This document shows, in pieces, positions 42,739-50,940 of a stretch of DNA of 64,000 nucleotides (the first letter of the stretch is position 1; each line of letters starts with the position of its first letter). The DNA is from Deltaproteobacteria bacterium (GTDB lineage: Bacteria; Myxococcota_A; UBA796; SXON01). Where the stretch lies: NCBI GenBank assembly GCA_947490345.1, contig CANLGL010000012.1:1-64000 (forward strand), given 5' to 3'. Below the pieces are notes generated by a model. It saw only the letters and a program-made list of their open reading frames with translations, did no database searches and was not told the origin of the DNA. The translations under genes and the position numbers were made by a program.

Positions 42739-43947
42739 ATGCGCATCCTCGTCGCCGACAAGCTCGCCCCCTTTGTGAAGGGGCACCTCCAGGACATCGG
42801 CGCTATCGTCACGATCGACACCACCGCCCGCGACGCGGCGCTCACCGCGCGGATCGCCGAGCTCGATCCCGAAGTGCTCATCGTGCGGAGCACCAAGGTG
42901 ACGGCGGCCGACATCGGCGCGGGCCGCTCGCTCTCGTTGGTCATCCGCGCCGGGGCAGGTGTCAACACCATCGACCTCGTCGCTGCGTCCGCCAAGGGCG
43001 TGTACGTCACCAACTGCCCCGGGAAGAACGCGGTCGCCGTGGCGGAGCTCGCCATCGGCCACATGATCAACGCCGACCGCCGCATCAGTGACAACGTCGC
43101 CGCGCTGCGCGCCGGCAAGTGGGACAAGAAGACCTTCGGGGTGGCGCGTGGGCTGCGCGGGCGCACGCTCGCGATCTTGGGCGCCGGGCAGATCGGTCGG
43201 GAGGTCGCGGTCCGCGCCGCCGCCATGGGCATGAAGCTCGTGGCGTGGCAGCGCACCTTCTCCGATGCCGACGCCGCGGCCCTGGGCGTCGTGGACGCCC
43301 CGACAATGGAAGCGGCCGTGCAATTCGCCGACGTGGTCAGCGTGCATCTGGCGCTGGTGAAGGAGACCCGCGGTCGCATCGGCGACGCCGTCTTCGCGGC
43401 GATGCGCCCCGGCGCCATCTTCATCAACACCGCCCGCGCCGAGGTGGTCGACAGCGACGCGCTCCTCCGCGCTGTCCGCGAGAAGCAGCTCCGCGTCGGC
43501 ACCGACGTCTTCCCCGACGAGCCCACGGCGGCCCAGGCCGACTACACCCACCCCCTCGTGCACGAGCCCACGGTGTACGGCACGCACCACATCGGCGCCA
43601 GCACCGACGAGGCGGAGGAGGCCGTCGGTGAGGAGTGTGTGCGCATCGTGGCCGCCTACCGGGATGGCGCTCCGATCCCGAATTGCGTCAATCTGGCCAA
43701 ACGGACCGCAGCCACCCATCTGTTGGTGGTGCGCCACGCAGACCGGGTGGGCGTGCTGGCCCACGTGCTCGGCGTGCTCCGCGAGGCAGGCGTCAACGTC
43801 CAGGACATGCAGAACATCATCTTCTCCGGGGGCGAGGCGGCCTGTGCCCGCATCGCGATCGCCGCGCCGGTGTCGGCCGACGCGCTCTCCCGCATCCAGA
43901 CCGATCCCAACATCTATGCGGCGTCCTGCGTCGCCATCTCGGAGTAG
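42739..43947 (+). CDS. serA: D-3-phosphoglycerate dehydrogenase
   Basis: 402 residues. SerA oxidises 3-phosphoglycerate to phosphohydroxypyruvate, the first step of serine synthesis. It has the 2-hydroxyacid dehydrogenase fold with substrate-domain block VIRAGAGVNTIDL, the NAD-binding loop ILGAGQIGREVA, the Arg-containing FINTARAEVVD, the Glu-containing DVFPDEPT and the catalytic His in GTHHIGASTDEA. The C-terminal 75 residues are an ACT domain (LLVVRHADRVGVLAHVLGVLREAGVNVQDMQ), which in relatives mediates serine feedback. The start follows a GGAG site by six bases, with a GTTAG element at 42713-42717. serC follows after six bases. Confidence 0.95.
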   Translation: MRILVADKLAPFVKGHLQDIGAIVTIDTTARDAALTARIAELDPEVLIVRSTKVTAADIGAGRSLSLVIRAGAGVNTIDLVAASAKGVYVTNCPGKNAVAVAELAIGHMINADRRISDNVAALRAGKWDKKTFGVARGLRGRTLAILGAGQIGREVAVRAAAMGMKLVAWQRTFSDADAAALGVVDAPTMEAAVQFADVVSVHLALVKETRGRIGDAVFAAMRPGAIFINTARAEVVDSDALLRAVREKQLRVGTDVFPDEPTAAQADYTHPLVHEPTVYGTHHIGASTDEAEEAVGEECVRIVAAYRDGAPIPNCVNLAKRTAATHLLVVRHADRVGVLAHVLGVLREAGVNVQDMQNIIFSGGEAACARIAIAAPVSADALSRIQTDPNIYAASCVAISE

Positions 43948-43953
43948 TGCCCC

Positions 43954-45036
43954 ATGCCCCGTCTTCACAACTTCTCCGCCGGTCCCGCCGTGCTCCCCGT
44001 GTCGGTCGTGGAGGAGCTCCGCGCCAACTTGCTCGAGCTCAACGGCTCGGGCATCGGCTTGATGGAGATCAGCCATCGCAGCAAGACCTTCCAGGCGGTG
44101 GTCGACGGCGCCGAGGCCCGCGTCAAGCGCGTGCTTGGCGTGCCCGCCGACTACACCGTGCTCTTTCTGCAAGGCGGCGCCTCGCTCCAGTTCTACATGA
44201 CCGCGCTCAACCTTTTGCGTCCGGGGGAGCAGGCCGACTACCTGGTCACCGGCACCTGGGCGCAGAAGGCGATCAAGGAGGCCAAGCGCATCGGCGACGC
44301 CAAGGCCATCTGGGACGACACCGCGAACAACTTCAAGCGAGTGCCGCAGAACGGCGAATACGCGGTGCGCGACGGCGCGGTGTACCTGCACTACACCAGC
44401 AACAACACCATCTACGGCACCGAGTACCACCACCAGCCGGACGCCAACGGCCACAAGCTCATCGCCGACCTCAGCTCGGACATCGCCGGGGTGCCCTGTA
44501 ATATCGGCGCCCACGAGCTGATCTACGCCGGTGCGCAGAAGAACCTCGGTCCCAGCGGGGTGACCCTGGTCGCGCTCTCTCCGTGGGCGCTGGCTCGGGT
44601 GCCCGACGGGTTGCCGGCGATGCTCGACTACAAGGTCGCGGCCAAAGACGGCAGCATGTACAACACGCCCAACTGCGTGGGCATCTACGTGCTGGACCGG
44701 GTGCTGGCATGGATGGAAGCCAACGGCGGCATGCCGGCGATGATCGAGAAGAACCGGAAGAAAGCGGGCACGCTCTACGCTGAGCTGGACCGTACCGCCT
44801 TCTGGCGCCCCCACGCCGAGGTGGCCAGTCGCAGCGTGATGAACGTCACCTGGCGCCTCCCTACTGAAGAGCTGGAGGACAAGTTCGTGAAGGAGTCCAA
44901 GGCGGCGACGCTCGACGGACTCAAGGGTCACCGCTCGGTCGGCGGCCTCCGTGCCAGCCTCTACAACGCGTTGGAGCAGGACAGCGTTGATGCGTTGGTG
45001 CACTTCATGCGCGAGTTTGAGCGTCGGAACGGGTAG
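43954..45036 (+). CDS. serC: phosphoserine aminotransferase
   Basis: 360 residues. SerC converts phosphohydroxypyruvate and glutamate to phosphoserine, using pyridoxal phosphate. Family blocks: HNFSAGPAVLP at the N-terminus, GLMEISHRSKTF, FLQGGASLQFYMTALNLL, the Schiff-base Lys in YAGAQKNLGPSGVTLV, YNTPNCVGIY, and the C-terminal LKGHRSVGGLRASLYNA. It forms an operon with serA. No serB gene is visible in the window, so the last step of the pathway must be encoded elsewhere. Confidence 0.95.
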   Translation: MPRLHNFSAGPAVLPVSVVEELRANLLELNGSGIGLMEISHRSKTFQAVVDGAEARVKRVLGVPADYTVLFLQGGASLQFYMTALNLLRPGEQADYLVTGTWAQKAIKEAKRIGDAKAIWDDTANNFKRVPQNGEYAVRDGAVYLHYTSNNTIYGTEYHHQPDANGHKLIADLSSDIAGVPCNIGAHELIYAGAQKNLGPSGVTLVALSPWALARVPDGLPAMLDYKVAAKDGSMYNTPNCVGIYVLDRVLAWMEANGGMPAMIEKNRKKAGTLYAELDRTAFWRPHAEVASRSVMNVTWRLPTEELEDKFVKESKAATLDGLKGHRSVGGLRASLYNALEQDSVDALVHFMREFERRNG

Positions 45037-45066
45037 CTGGATAGGCGTCGCCGAACCGAGGGTCCC

Positions 45067-45411
45067 ATGGCCGGCAACGAAGACGACACCCACGATCACC
45101 AGCACGAACACGACGAGAACTGTGACCACGAAGAGGGCGACGACATCGTCACCCTCGTCGACGCCGACGGCAACGAGGTCGACAACTACTGGCTGGGCCA
45201 GGTCGAGCTTGACGACGAACAGTTCGCGCTGTTGTGCCCGGTAGCGGAGATGGACGAGGAGGCCGAGGCCACCAACGTCTACGTGTACCACTACAGCGAA
45301 GACGAAGACGGCGCCGAGTCCTTCGAGGCGGTCGAGGACGAAGAGCTGCTCGCGCGCGTGCAGGCCGCGGCAGAAGCGATGTTCGCTGAGGGGGACGAGG
45401 AGGAGGCGTAG
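45067..45411 (+). CDS. DUF1292 family protein
   Basis: 114 residues. The N-terminus is very rich in His, Asp and Glu (about 1-25), then comes a DUF1292-type core (IVTLVDADGNEVDNYWLGQVELDDEQFALLCPV, FEAVEDEELLARVQ). DUF1292 proteins are small, acidic and of unknown function; YrzB of Bacillus is a relative. The His/Asp-rich head could bind metal, which is inference. It lies 30 bp after serC on the same strand. Confidence 0.75.
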   Translation: MAGNEDDTHDHQHEHDENCDHEEGDDIVTLVDADGNEVDNYWLGQVELDDEQFALLCPVAEMDEEAEATNVYVYHYSEDEDGAESFEAVEDEELLARVQAAAEAMFAEGDEEEA

Positions 45412-45417
45412 CCCCCG

Positions 45418-47649
45418 CTACCCGCCCAGATTCTCGTTCATGAACACGTAGGTCTCGCCCTCCATCGTCGAGCTGGAGCTCGAGAGCTTTTCGGGGTCGC
45501 CCACCACGTAGTCGTCGTCGCCGTCGCCATCGATGTCGGCGCCACGGGGGGCCATGCCCCAGCCGAGCAGCCCGTTTTCGTTGTCGCTCAGGCCCTCGGC
45601 CGCGCCCCCGAAGTAGTCCTCGATCGGGTACGACAGGCTGGTGGCGTCCGTCGAGCAGCACAGGTCGGAGCTGACGTACATCACCGCGCCGTAGGTCTCG
45701 TCCGGAAGGCCCAGGAACATGTCGTCGATCCCGTCACCGGTGAAGTCGCCGCCACGGCGCAAGACCTCGACGTCGGAGGTGCTGGAGTCCCAGGTGTAGG
45801 TGACCAGGGCGTCGTCGGTGTCGAGAATCGTCGAGCGCAGATATGCACCGCCCGCGAACGCATACAGCGCCGTGGCTTGTTCGAAGACCCAGAGGTCGTC
45901 CACACCGTCGCCGGTCAGGTCGTCGCCGGCCTGGCTGGCGAAGCCGAAGTTCTCCGAGGCGGCGCCGTAGCCGAGCGTGCTGGCGACGCTGCCGAAGGTG
46001 GTGCTGCCGCTGTAGCGGGCGCCGCTGCCCCACACGACCCACAGCGCGCCCGAGTCGGTGCTCGGCGAGTCCACGGTGCCGTCCGAGAACAGCATGTCCT
46101 GGTAGCCGTCCCCGTCCAGGTCCGCGCCCGCGCCGAGGTTGCGGTAAAAGACGTCGGAGGCGCCGGAGTAGCTCCACTGGGCATCGGTGGACGAGGTGCT
46201 CAGCGCGCCGGTACCCCCGCCGTACTCGAGGGCGACGGCGTTGTTGCTGCCGTTGAGGTAGGCGAGCATCAGGTCCTGCATGCCGTCGCCGTCCAGGTCG
46301 ATGTCGGTGGCGATCCCGCGCCCGGCGTACTGGCTGGACGAGCCCGCCACGGTAACCACCGCGTCGCTCAGGTCGCGACCGCGCATGGCATCCGAGCCGT
46401 TGATGATATAGACGGCGCCTCCGTTGCTGTTGACCGGACCCGCGGACATGGCCAAGTCGTTGACGCCATCGCCGTCGTAGTCGCCCAGCACGGTCACGAA
46501 GAAACCGAGACCGTCAGCCGAGCCATCGCCTTGAATGTCATAGGCGGCGTCGCGGAGGTCCCCAGGAGACGTCGGCAGCGCTGCGGCACCCTGGAAAAGC
46601 GCCACCAGGCCGCGACCGTTGCTGCCCGCTGAGCTGGCGTTGTAGTACGGCGCGCCGATCACGAGCTCGGCGAGGCCGTCGTTGTCGAGGTCGCCGAGCG
46701 CCACGCTGTACCCAGCCTGATCGTAGTTGCCGCGCCCGACGTAAAGGTACTCGCTCTGGTCGATGTCGCAGGACGCGTCCACCGTGCCGTCACAGTCGTC
46801 GTCCTTGCCGTTGATCTGCTCGTCGGAGCTGATGTTGACGTCCGCGTCGTTGTCGTCGCAGTCGAGGCCGGCGCCGTAGTCCTCGGAGCGGGAGCCGTCA
46901 CCGTCATAGTCGTAGTCGTCGGCGCCGTCGCAGTTGGTGTCCCGGTTGTCGTAAGGAACGTCTGGTGCGCCCGGGTAGTAGTCGATGTTCGAGTCCTGGC
47001 AATCGCCGCCGCCGGCCGCCGGGTCTTCGTTGAAGTCGTCGGTCTCGTAGTCGTCGTGATCCTGGTCGTAGTCGGATTCGCCGTCACAATTCTGGTCGAC
47101 GCCGTCGTACCAGAGCTCGTTGGCGCCAGGATTGACCGCGTTGTCGTCATCGTCACAGTCGTCCCCGTCGGCGTCGAGGCGGTCGTACCCATCGCCGTCG
47201 GCATCGATGATGGTGTGGGCCCTCAGTTGCACGACCAGCGTGGCATTGTCGGGGTCGTTGGTCGCGAAGATCAGGTCCTCGGCGAAGTTCGCGTAGGCAT
47301 TGGACGTGACGGAGACGGTGATCTGGGAGGTGCCGCTGGGGGCGACCGTCACCGACAGTGGATTGGCGGAAAACGGCGCTTCAGTGGTGACAGTCTCGAT
47401 GACGAGATCGTCAGCGCCAGTGTTGGTGACGTTGATGAACTGCTGGTACAGTTTTCCATATTGCACGTCGCCGAAGTCGAGCACCGGGTCGGTGTCGCCG
47501 GCTTCGATGCCGTTGGCGGTGATGTTGATCTGCGGATCGGGCGACGCGGGCGGGGACGTGTCCTTGCCGCCGCCGTCGGTGTCGTTGATGATGCCGCCAT
47601 CGCAGGCGAGGAGCAGGAGCAGGATCGGGTACCGCAAGTCACCACCCAA
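45418..47649 (-). CDS. MopE-repeat / FG-GAP surface lipoprotein (paralogue)
   Basis: 743 residues with a TTG start at 47649, or TTG 47637, which is better placed behind a GGTGGTGA stretch. The lipobox is PILLLLLAC. A choice-of-anchor D-like sandwich (VLDFGDVQYGKLYQ, NVTNTGADDLVI) covers about 45-150, four MopE-type Asp-rich repeats cover about 150-290 (DDCDDDDNAVNPGANELWYDGVDQNCDG), and FG-GAP propeller repeats cover about 300-735 (GDLDNDGLAELVIGAP, GAGADLDGDGYQDMLF). Its layout equals that of the lipoprotein at 6683. A calcium-dependent surface role is inferred. It is convergent with the DUF1292 gene. Confidence 0.83.
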   Translation of the reverse strand: MGGDLRYPILLLLLACDGGIINDTDGGGKDTSPPASPDPQINITANGIEAGDTDPVLDFGDVQYGKLYQQFINVTNTGADDLVIETVTTEAPFSANPLSVTVAPSGTSQITVSVTSNAYANFAEDLIFATNDPDNATLVVQLRAHTIIDADGDGYDRLDADGDDCDDDDNAVNPGANELWYDGVDQNCDGESDYDQDHDDYETDDFNEDPAAGGGDCQDSNIDYYPGAPDVPYDNRDTNCDGADDYDYDGDGSRSEDYGAGLDCDDNDADVNISSDEQINGKDDDCDGTVDASCDIDQSEYLYVGRGNYDQAGYSVALGDLDNDGLAELVIGAPYYNASSAGSNGRGLVALFQGAAALPTSPGDLRDAAYDIQGDGSADGLGFFVTVLGDYDGDGVNDLAMSAGPVNSNGGAVYIINGSDAMRGRDLSDAVVTVAGSSSQYAGRGIATDIDLDGDGMQDLMLAYLNGSNNAVALEYGGGTGALSTSSTDAQWSYSGASDVFYRNLGAGADLDGDGYQDMLFSDGTVDSPSTDSGALWVVWGSGARYSGSTTFGSVASTLGYGAASENFGFASQAGDDLTGDGVDDLWVFEQATALYAFAGGAYLRSTILDTDDALVTYTWDSSTSDVEVLRRGGDFTGDGIDDMFLGLPDETYGAVMYVSSDLCCSTDATSLSYPIEDYFGGAAEGLSDNENGLLGWGMAPRGADIDGDGDDDYVVGDPEKLSSSSSTMEGETYVFMNENLGG

Positions 47650-47716
47650 GGAACAGGCGCCAGGATACCGTTTTGGGCGCGTCCGCGCCGCCCGTATTTT
47701 CCGATGGAGCCGCCCC

Positions 47717-48028
47717 GTGTCCGATCGCCTCGCTTTTGTTCGTGACTATGTAGCCAAGAAGCCGACGGATCGGTTTGGGCTGTACACCCTGGGAATGGAG
47801 CTACGCAAGGTGCGGGAGTGGAGCGAGTGCTTCACCACCTTCGAGACCCTGCTCGGCCTCCACGCCGCCAACGGCCCCGGCTACTACGCCTACGGCATGG
47901 CGAAGAAGGAGTCCGGCGACAGGCCGGGCGCGGCGGTGGTGTGGCGGCGTGGGCTGGAGGCCATCGGAAACACCGACCCGAAGACCCATGCGGAGCTCGA
48001 GGAGGCGATCGAGGGGGTGGAGGATTAG
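47717..48028 (+). CDS. small TPR-like protein
   Basis: 103 residues, GTG start at 47717 with GGAG eight bases upstream. It is all-helical, with two TPR-like hairpins: DRFGLYTLGMELRKVREWSE and NGPGYYAYGMAKKESGDR. The last part (TDPKTHAELEEAIEGVED) is acidic. It resembles short proteins of unknown role that bind partner peptides. A TATTTT box at 47695-47700 could be its -10 element. Its stop overlaps that of the convergent lipoprotein gene by four bases. Confidence 0.68.
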   Translation: MSDRLAFVRDYVAKKPTDRFGLYTLGMELRKVREWSECFTTFETLLGLHAANGPGYYAYGMAKKESGDRPGAAVVWRRGLEAIGNTDPKTHAELEEAIEGVED

Positions 48029-48597
48029 GGCGCAACCAGCCCCATCAGCCCCCCCGCGATCTCCGTCGCATCACACCGCTCCGCGGCCACGTCCCCCGAC
48101 CACGCGCCGAGCGTGAACTCGATGCCGACGCTGTCTTGGTCCGCGACCACGGTCGCCTCTCCGGTGGCATCCTCGACCTGCTCCCACTCGGTCGGCGTCC
48201 ACGTCGAGATCGCGCCGACGCGATCACTGAGTTCGGCTTCCAGCACGCGCCAGGTGAGGCCGCCCGGGCCCTGACCCGAGGCCAGCGGCGTCGTGATCGT
48301 TTCCGCGTTCGCCCCGTCCGGGAACCACAAGATCACCAGCGCCGCGCCCTCACGCGTGGCGGCCGAACCGAGCTGTCCCGCCCACCACGCCTCGGCGCTG
48401 GCGACCTCGTCCACGTCGGTCGTCGGGTCGGGGGGCGTTTCTTCGGGCTCGCACGGCAGGGGCGAGTTCGCGATTGCGGCGACGGCAAACGTCGGAAGGT
48501 TCGCGTAAACGGGCTCGAACCACAACGCGCCGCGGACTCGCTCCGCTTCCCCATCGATCGTAAGCTGATCGCAGCCGACGAAGAGCAGCGTCCACAT
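48025..48597 (-). CDS. lipoprotein of unknown function
   Basis: 190 residues from ATG 48597, with a very short signal and lipobox (WTLLFVGC). The mature part mixes strands and helices (ALWFEPVYANLPTFAVAAIAN, GAALVILWFPDGANAETITTPL, SVGIEFTLGAWSGDV). No family is recognised. The first base of its ATG is the last base of the upstream radical SAM gene's TGA, so the three genes from 50419 to 48025 form one coupled unit. Confidence 0.65.
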   Translation of the reverse strand: MWTLLFVGCDQLTIDGEAERVRGALWFEPVYANLPTFAVAAIANSPLPCEPEETPPDPTTDVDEVASAEAWWAGQLGSAATREGAALVILWFPDGANAETITTPLASGQGPGGLTWRVLEAELSDRVGAISTWTPTEWEQVEDATGEATVVADQDSVGIEFTLGAWSGDVAAERCDATEIAGGLMGLVAP

Positions 48598-49340
48598 CAA
48601 AACGCGCCCGCCGGCCGGGGCGGTGGTTGCAGTCCCACCGACAAGCAGGCGTCGGCGTGTAGCGCGTCCGCGTGGGCTTGATCGCCGGTGTTCCAGCGCC
48701 GCAGGTACACCGCATCGCGATCCATGGGTGGCCAATCACCGGTTAGAACTGGGTCGCGACCTAGATCGTTCAGGCGCGCGCGCCAGTGGTCGACGAAGGG
48801 CACGACTTCGTCGGTGTTCCCGTCCTGCACGACGAAGGCGAGGTGGGCCACCGGGCGCCGGGCATTGCCCCGCAGCGCCAGAAAGCGCTCCACGTTGCGG
48901 AAGACGACGTCCCGCCGGTCGGCCCCCTTGACCTTGGCGTAGGTGCCCGCTGCGAACGCGTCGATCGAAAAGTGCACCGCCAGGAAGGTGTCCGGAGCGG
49001 CGTCCGTGCGCCCCCCAAGCTCTACCAGCAGCCTCGCACGCTCCTCCGGGAGGATCACCGCGTTGGTGTGCAACTTGAAATGGCGGAACCGACGGTTGTC
49101 CTGATTCTCGTCGAAGGCGTGGCGCACGTAGCGGTCGAACTCGGGATGAAGGGTCGGCTCCCCGAGCCAGTGGGGGCAGAGCGTCACGTCGGGCATTCCG
49201 GCCAACCCGGCGACGCCCGCGCTCCACACGTCGAAGGGCATGAAGCGATGCGGCGCGCCGTGCGCCTCTTCGCGCAGCGATTGACTGCACATCGTGCAGC
49301 GCAGGTTGCAGTGGTCCGTCAGCTCCAGGTTGACGTTCAT
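48597..49340 (-). CDS. radical SAM protein (second of a pair)
   Basis: 247 residues from ATG 49340. The [4Fe-4S]/SAM motif is C-x3-C-x2-C in TDHCNLRCTMCSQS. The partial TIM barrel shows WLGEPTLHPEFDRYVRHAF (G-E-P loop) and ILPEERARLLVELGG. A C-terminal Cys-poor tail ends the protein, so there is no full SPASM domain. It overlaps the preceding radical SAM gene by four bases (ATGA) and the lipoprotein gene by one. The reaction is unknown; the pair and the coupled lipoprotein suggest a peptide or protein modification pathway. Confidence 0.8.
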   Translation of the reverse strand: MNVNLELTDHCNLRCTMCSQSLREEAHGAPHRFMPFDVWSAGVAGLAGMPDVTLCPHWLGEPTLHPEFDRYVRHAFDENQDNRRFRHFKLHTNAVILPEERARLLVELGGRTDAAPDTFLAVHFSIDAFAAGTYAKVKGADRRDVVFRNVERFLALRGNARRPVAHLAFVVQDGNTDEVVPFVDHWRARLNDLGRDPVLTGDWPPMDRDAVYLRRWNTGDQAHADALHADACLSVGLQPPPRPAGAF

Positions 49341-50419
49341 GCGGTCGCCACGGGCAGGCGGGCGTGGATGGCGCGTTCGTGGGCGAGCAGGTTTTCGCTG
49401 CATTCGACGCAGCGGCCGGTCGGTCGGCCCTCAAGCATGCCGGCGCGCAACTTCTGCAGGAACGGATCGCTCTGCCAGACGGTCGACAGCGACGTTTCAG
49501 CGACACTGCCACCCTCGCCGGCCAGGACACAACAGGCCGCGATGTGCCCATCGGCGGCCACGGTCAGGTGGTGCCACGCTTTGAGGCAGGGGGCGCGCGC
49601 GAAGTCGGGGGTGGTCCCCGGGACATCGGGCAACGGGGGAGCGCGTTCGCCGCGTGCCAGCGCGCCGGGATCCAACAGCCGCGCGTAGGTGGTGCGCACG
49701 CCCAGGCGCGTGGCGGCGGCGATGCCGGCGCGGAGGCGGTCGCCGAGCCGAGCCTGCTCCTCCGGACCCAGCGCGAACGCCTCCTGCTCCGGTCGGTAGG
49801 CGACCAGAGCGTCGAGCTCCACTGCGTCGGCGCCGAGCGCGTGCGCGAGGTGGACCAGCCCTTCCAACTCGTCAACGTTGTCGCGAGTCAGGACCGTGTG
49901 CAGGAGCAGGCGCGGCCCGCTTTTGACCCGATCCCGTGCGGCTCGCAGGGCACAGACGTTGCGAACGGTACGGGCAAAAGCACCGGCGTGGCCGCGCAGG
50001 CGATCGTGCGTGCGGGCGAGCGCGCCGTCGATGGAGATGTGCACCTCGTCCCAGGCCATCTCGACCAACGCCGCGCGAACCGACGGCCCCAGGAGGGTTC
50101 CGTTGGTGGTCAGGCTCCCCCACAGGCCGTGGGCCTTGGCGCGTCGCATCACGTCCACCGTGTGCGCAGCGATGAGCGGCTCGCCCCCGCCCAGGACCAT
50201 GACCCGCCGGGCACCCATCGCGGCGGCTTCATCGACCAGCTCCAGCATGCGCGTTGCGCTGAGCTCGCCGACCGGGCGCTGGTGGCGTAGCGTCGTGTCG
50301 CAGAAACGACAGGAGAGGTTGCAGACCAGGGTGGGGTACAGCTCCAGGGTCCACGGCCCGCGTGCTCCGTCGGGGTCGCGCCCGACCACGCGCGCAGCGA
50401 TGGCGTCCAGCTCGTCCAC
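49337..50419 (-). CDS. radical SAM/SPASM protein
   Basis: 360 residues from GTG 50419; a TTG slightly upstream is possible. The cluster motif is CNLSCRFC, followed by VLGGGEPL and LTTNGTLLG, HISIDGAL and LLLHTVLTRDN. A C-terminal SPASM-like region provides auxiliary Cys (FARAPCLKAW, IAACCVLAG, RCVECSENLL). Such enzymes often modify ribosomal peptides or protein side chains. It starts the coupled unit with the second radical SAM gene and a lipoprotein, and is divergent from another small lipoprotein at 50466. Confidence 0.83.
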   Translation of the reverse strand: MDELDAIAARVVGRDPDGARGPWTLELYPTLVCNLSCRFCDTTLRHQRPVGELSATRMLELVDEAAAMGARRVMVLGGGEPLIAAHTVDVMRRAKAHGLWGSLTTNGTLLGPSVRAALVEMAWDEVHISIDGALARTHDRLRGHAGAFARTVRNVCALRAARDRVKSGPRLLLHTVLTRDNVDELEGLVHLAHALGADAVELDALVAYRPEQEAFALGPEEQARLGDRLRAGIAAATRLGVRTTYARLLDPGALARGERAPPLPDVPGTTPDFARAPCLKAWHHLTVAADGHIAACCVLAGEGGSVAETSLSTVWQSDPFLQKLRAGMLEGRPTGRCVECSENLLAHERAIHARLPVATA

Positions 50420-50465
50420 CGCGACACCGTAGCATTCCGGTGGCAAAGCGCGGTAAGCTCGCGGA

Positions 50466-50903
50466 ATGCTGTCTCTCGTTCCGGTACTGCTCCTCGCTTC
50501 CTGCGCGCCGACCGCCACCGAAACCGCCGAGCCGGAGCCGGAATTTTGCAGCGACGCCACCTTCGACGGCGCCACCTTGGAGGAAGCAGGCGGCGACGCC
50601 AGCCCCGGCAGCGGCACGCTGCGGGTGCGCGTCATCACTGATCAGAGCGAGGAGGTGAACGATCCGTACTACGTCGCCTATAAACCCTACGCGCTGGAGC
50701 CTGCCGAGACCGGGGGCGTACAGACCACCGGCACCACCAGCGGCGACGGGCTGGTCGAAAAGACCTTGGGCGAGGGCATCTGGTCCTTCGAGGCAAGCTG
50801 GACGCGCGGAAGCCGCACCTGCCTCGCCGTGAACGAGGCAATCACGGTTGCCGAGGGCAACGTCACCCAGGCCTGCGTGGTCCTGACCTGCCCGCAGGAC
50901 TGA
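50466..50903 (+). CDS. small lipoprotein
   Basis: 145 residues with lipobox VPVLLLASC. The mature part begins with a Thr/Glu/Pro-rich stretch, then a compact beta domain (GTLRVRVITDQSEE, YYVAYKPYALEPAETGG, EGIWSFEASWTRGSRTCLA), ending ACVVLTCPQD. Four mature-domain Cys could make two disulfides. It is divergent from the radical SAM genes and might be their target, but no leader-like segment is obvious. It lies 37 bp before the E1 gene. Confidence 0.68.
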   Translation: MLSLVPVLLLASCAPTATETAEPEPEFCSDATFDGATLEEAGGDASPGSGTLRVRVITDQSEEVNDPYYVAYKPYALEPAETGGVQTTGTTSGDGLVEKTLGEGIWSFEASWTRGSRTCLAVNEAITVAEGNVTQACVVLTCPQD

Positions 50904-50940
50904 ACGCGGGCGGTTAGCTCCCCGGCGCTTCGGAGTCGTC

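Noticed and set aside
42637-45291. Minus-strand open frame extending the TetR gene to more than 1000 residues
   Set aside because: It is antisense to serA and serC, which have full family motifs, and its residues are low-complexity His/Arg/Val-rich sequence typical of antisense frames in GC-rich DNA.
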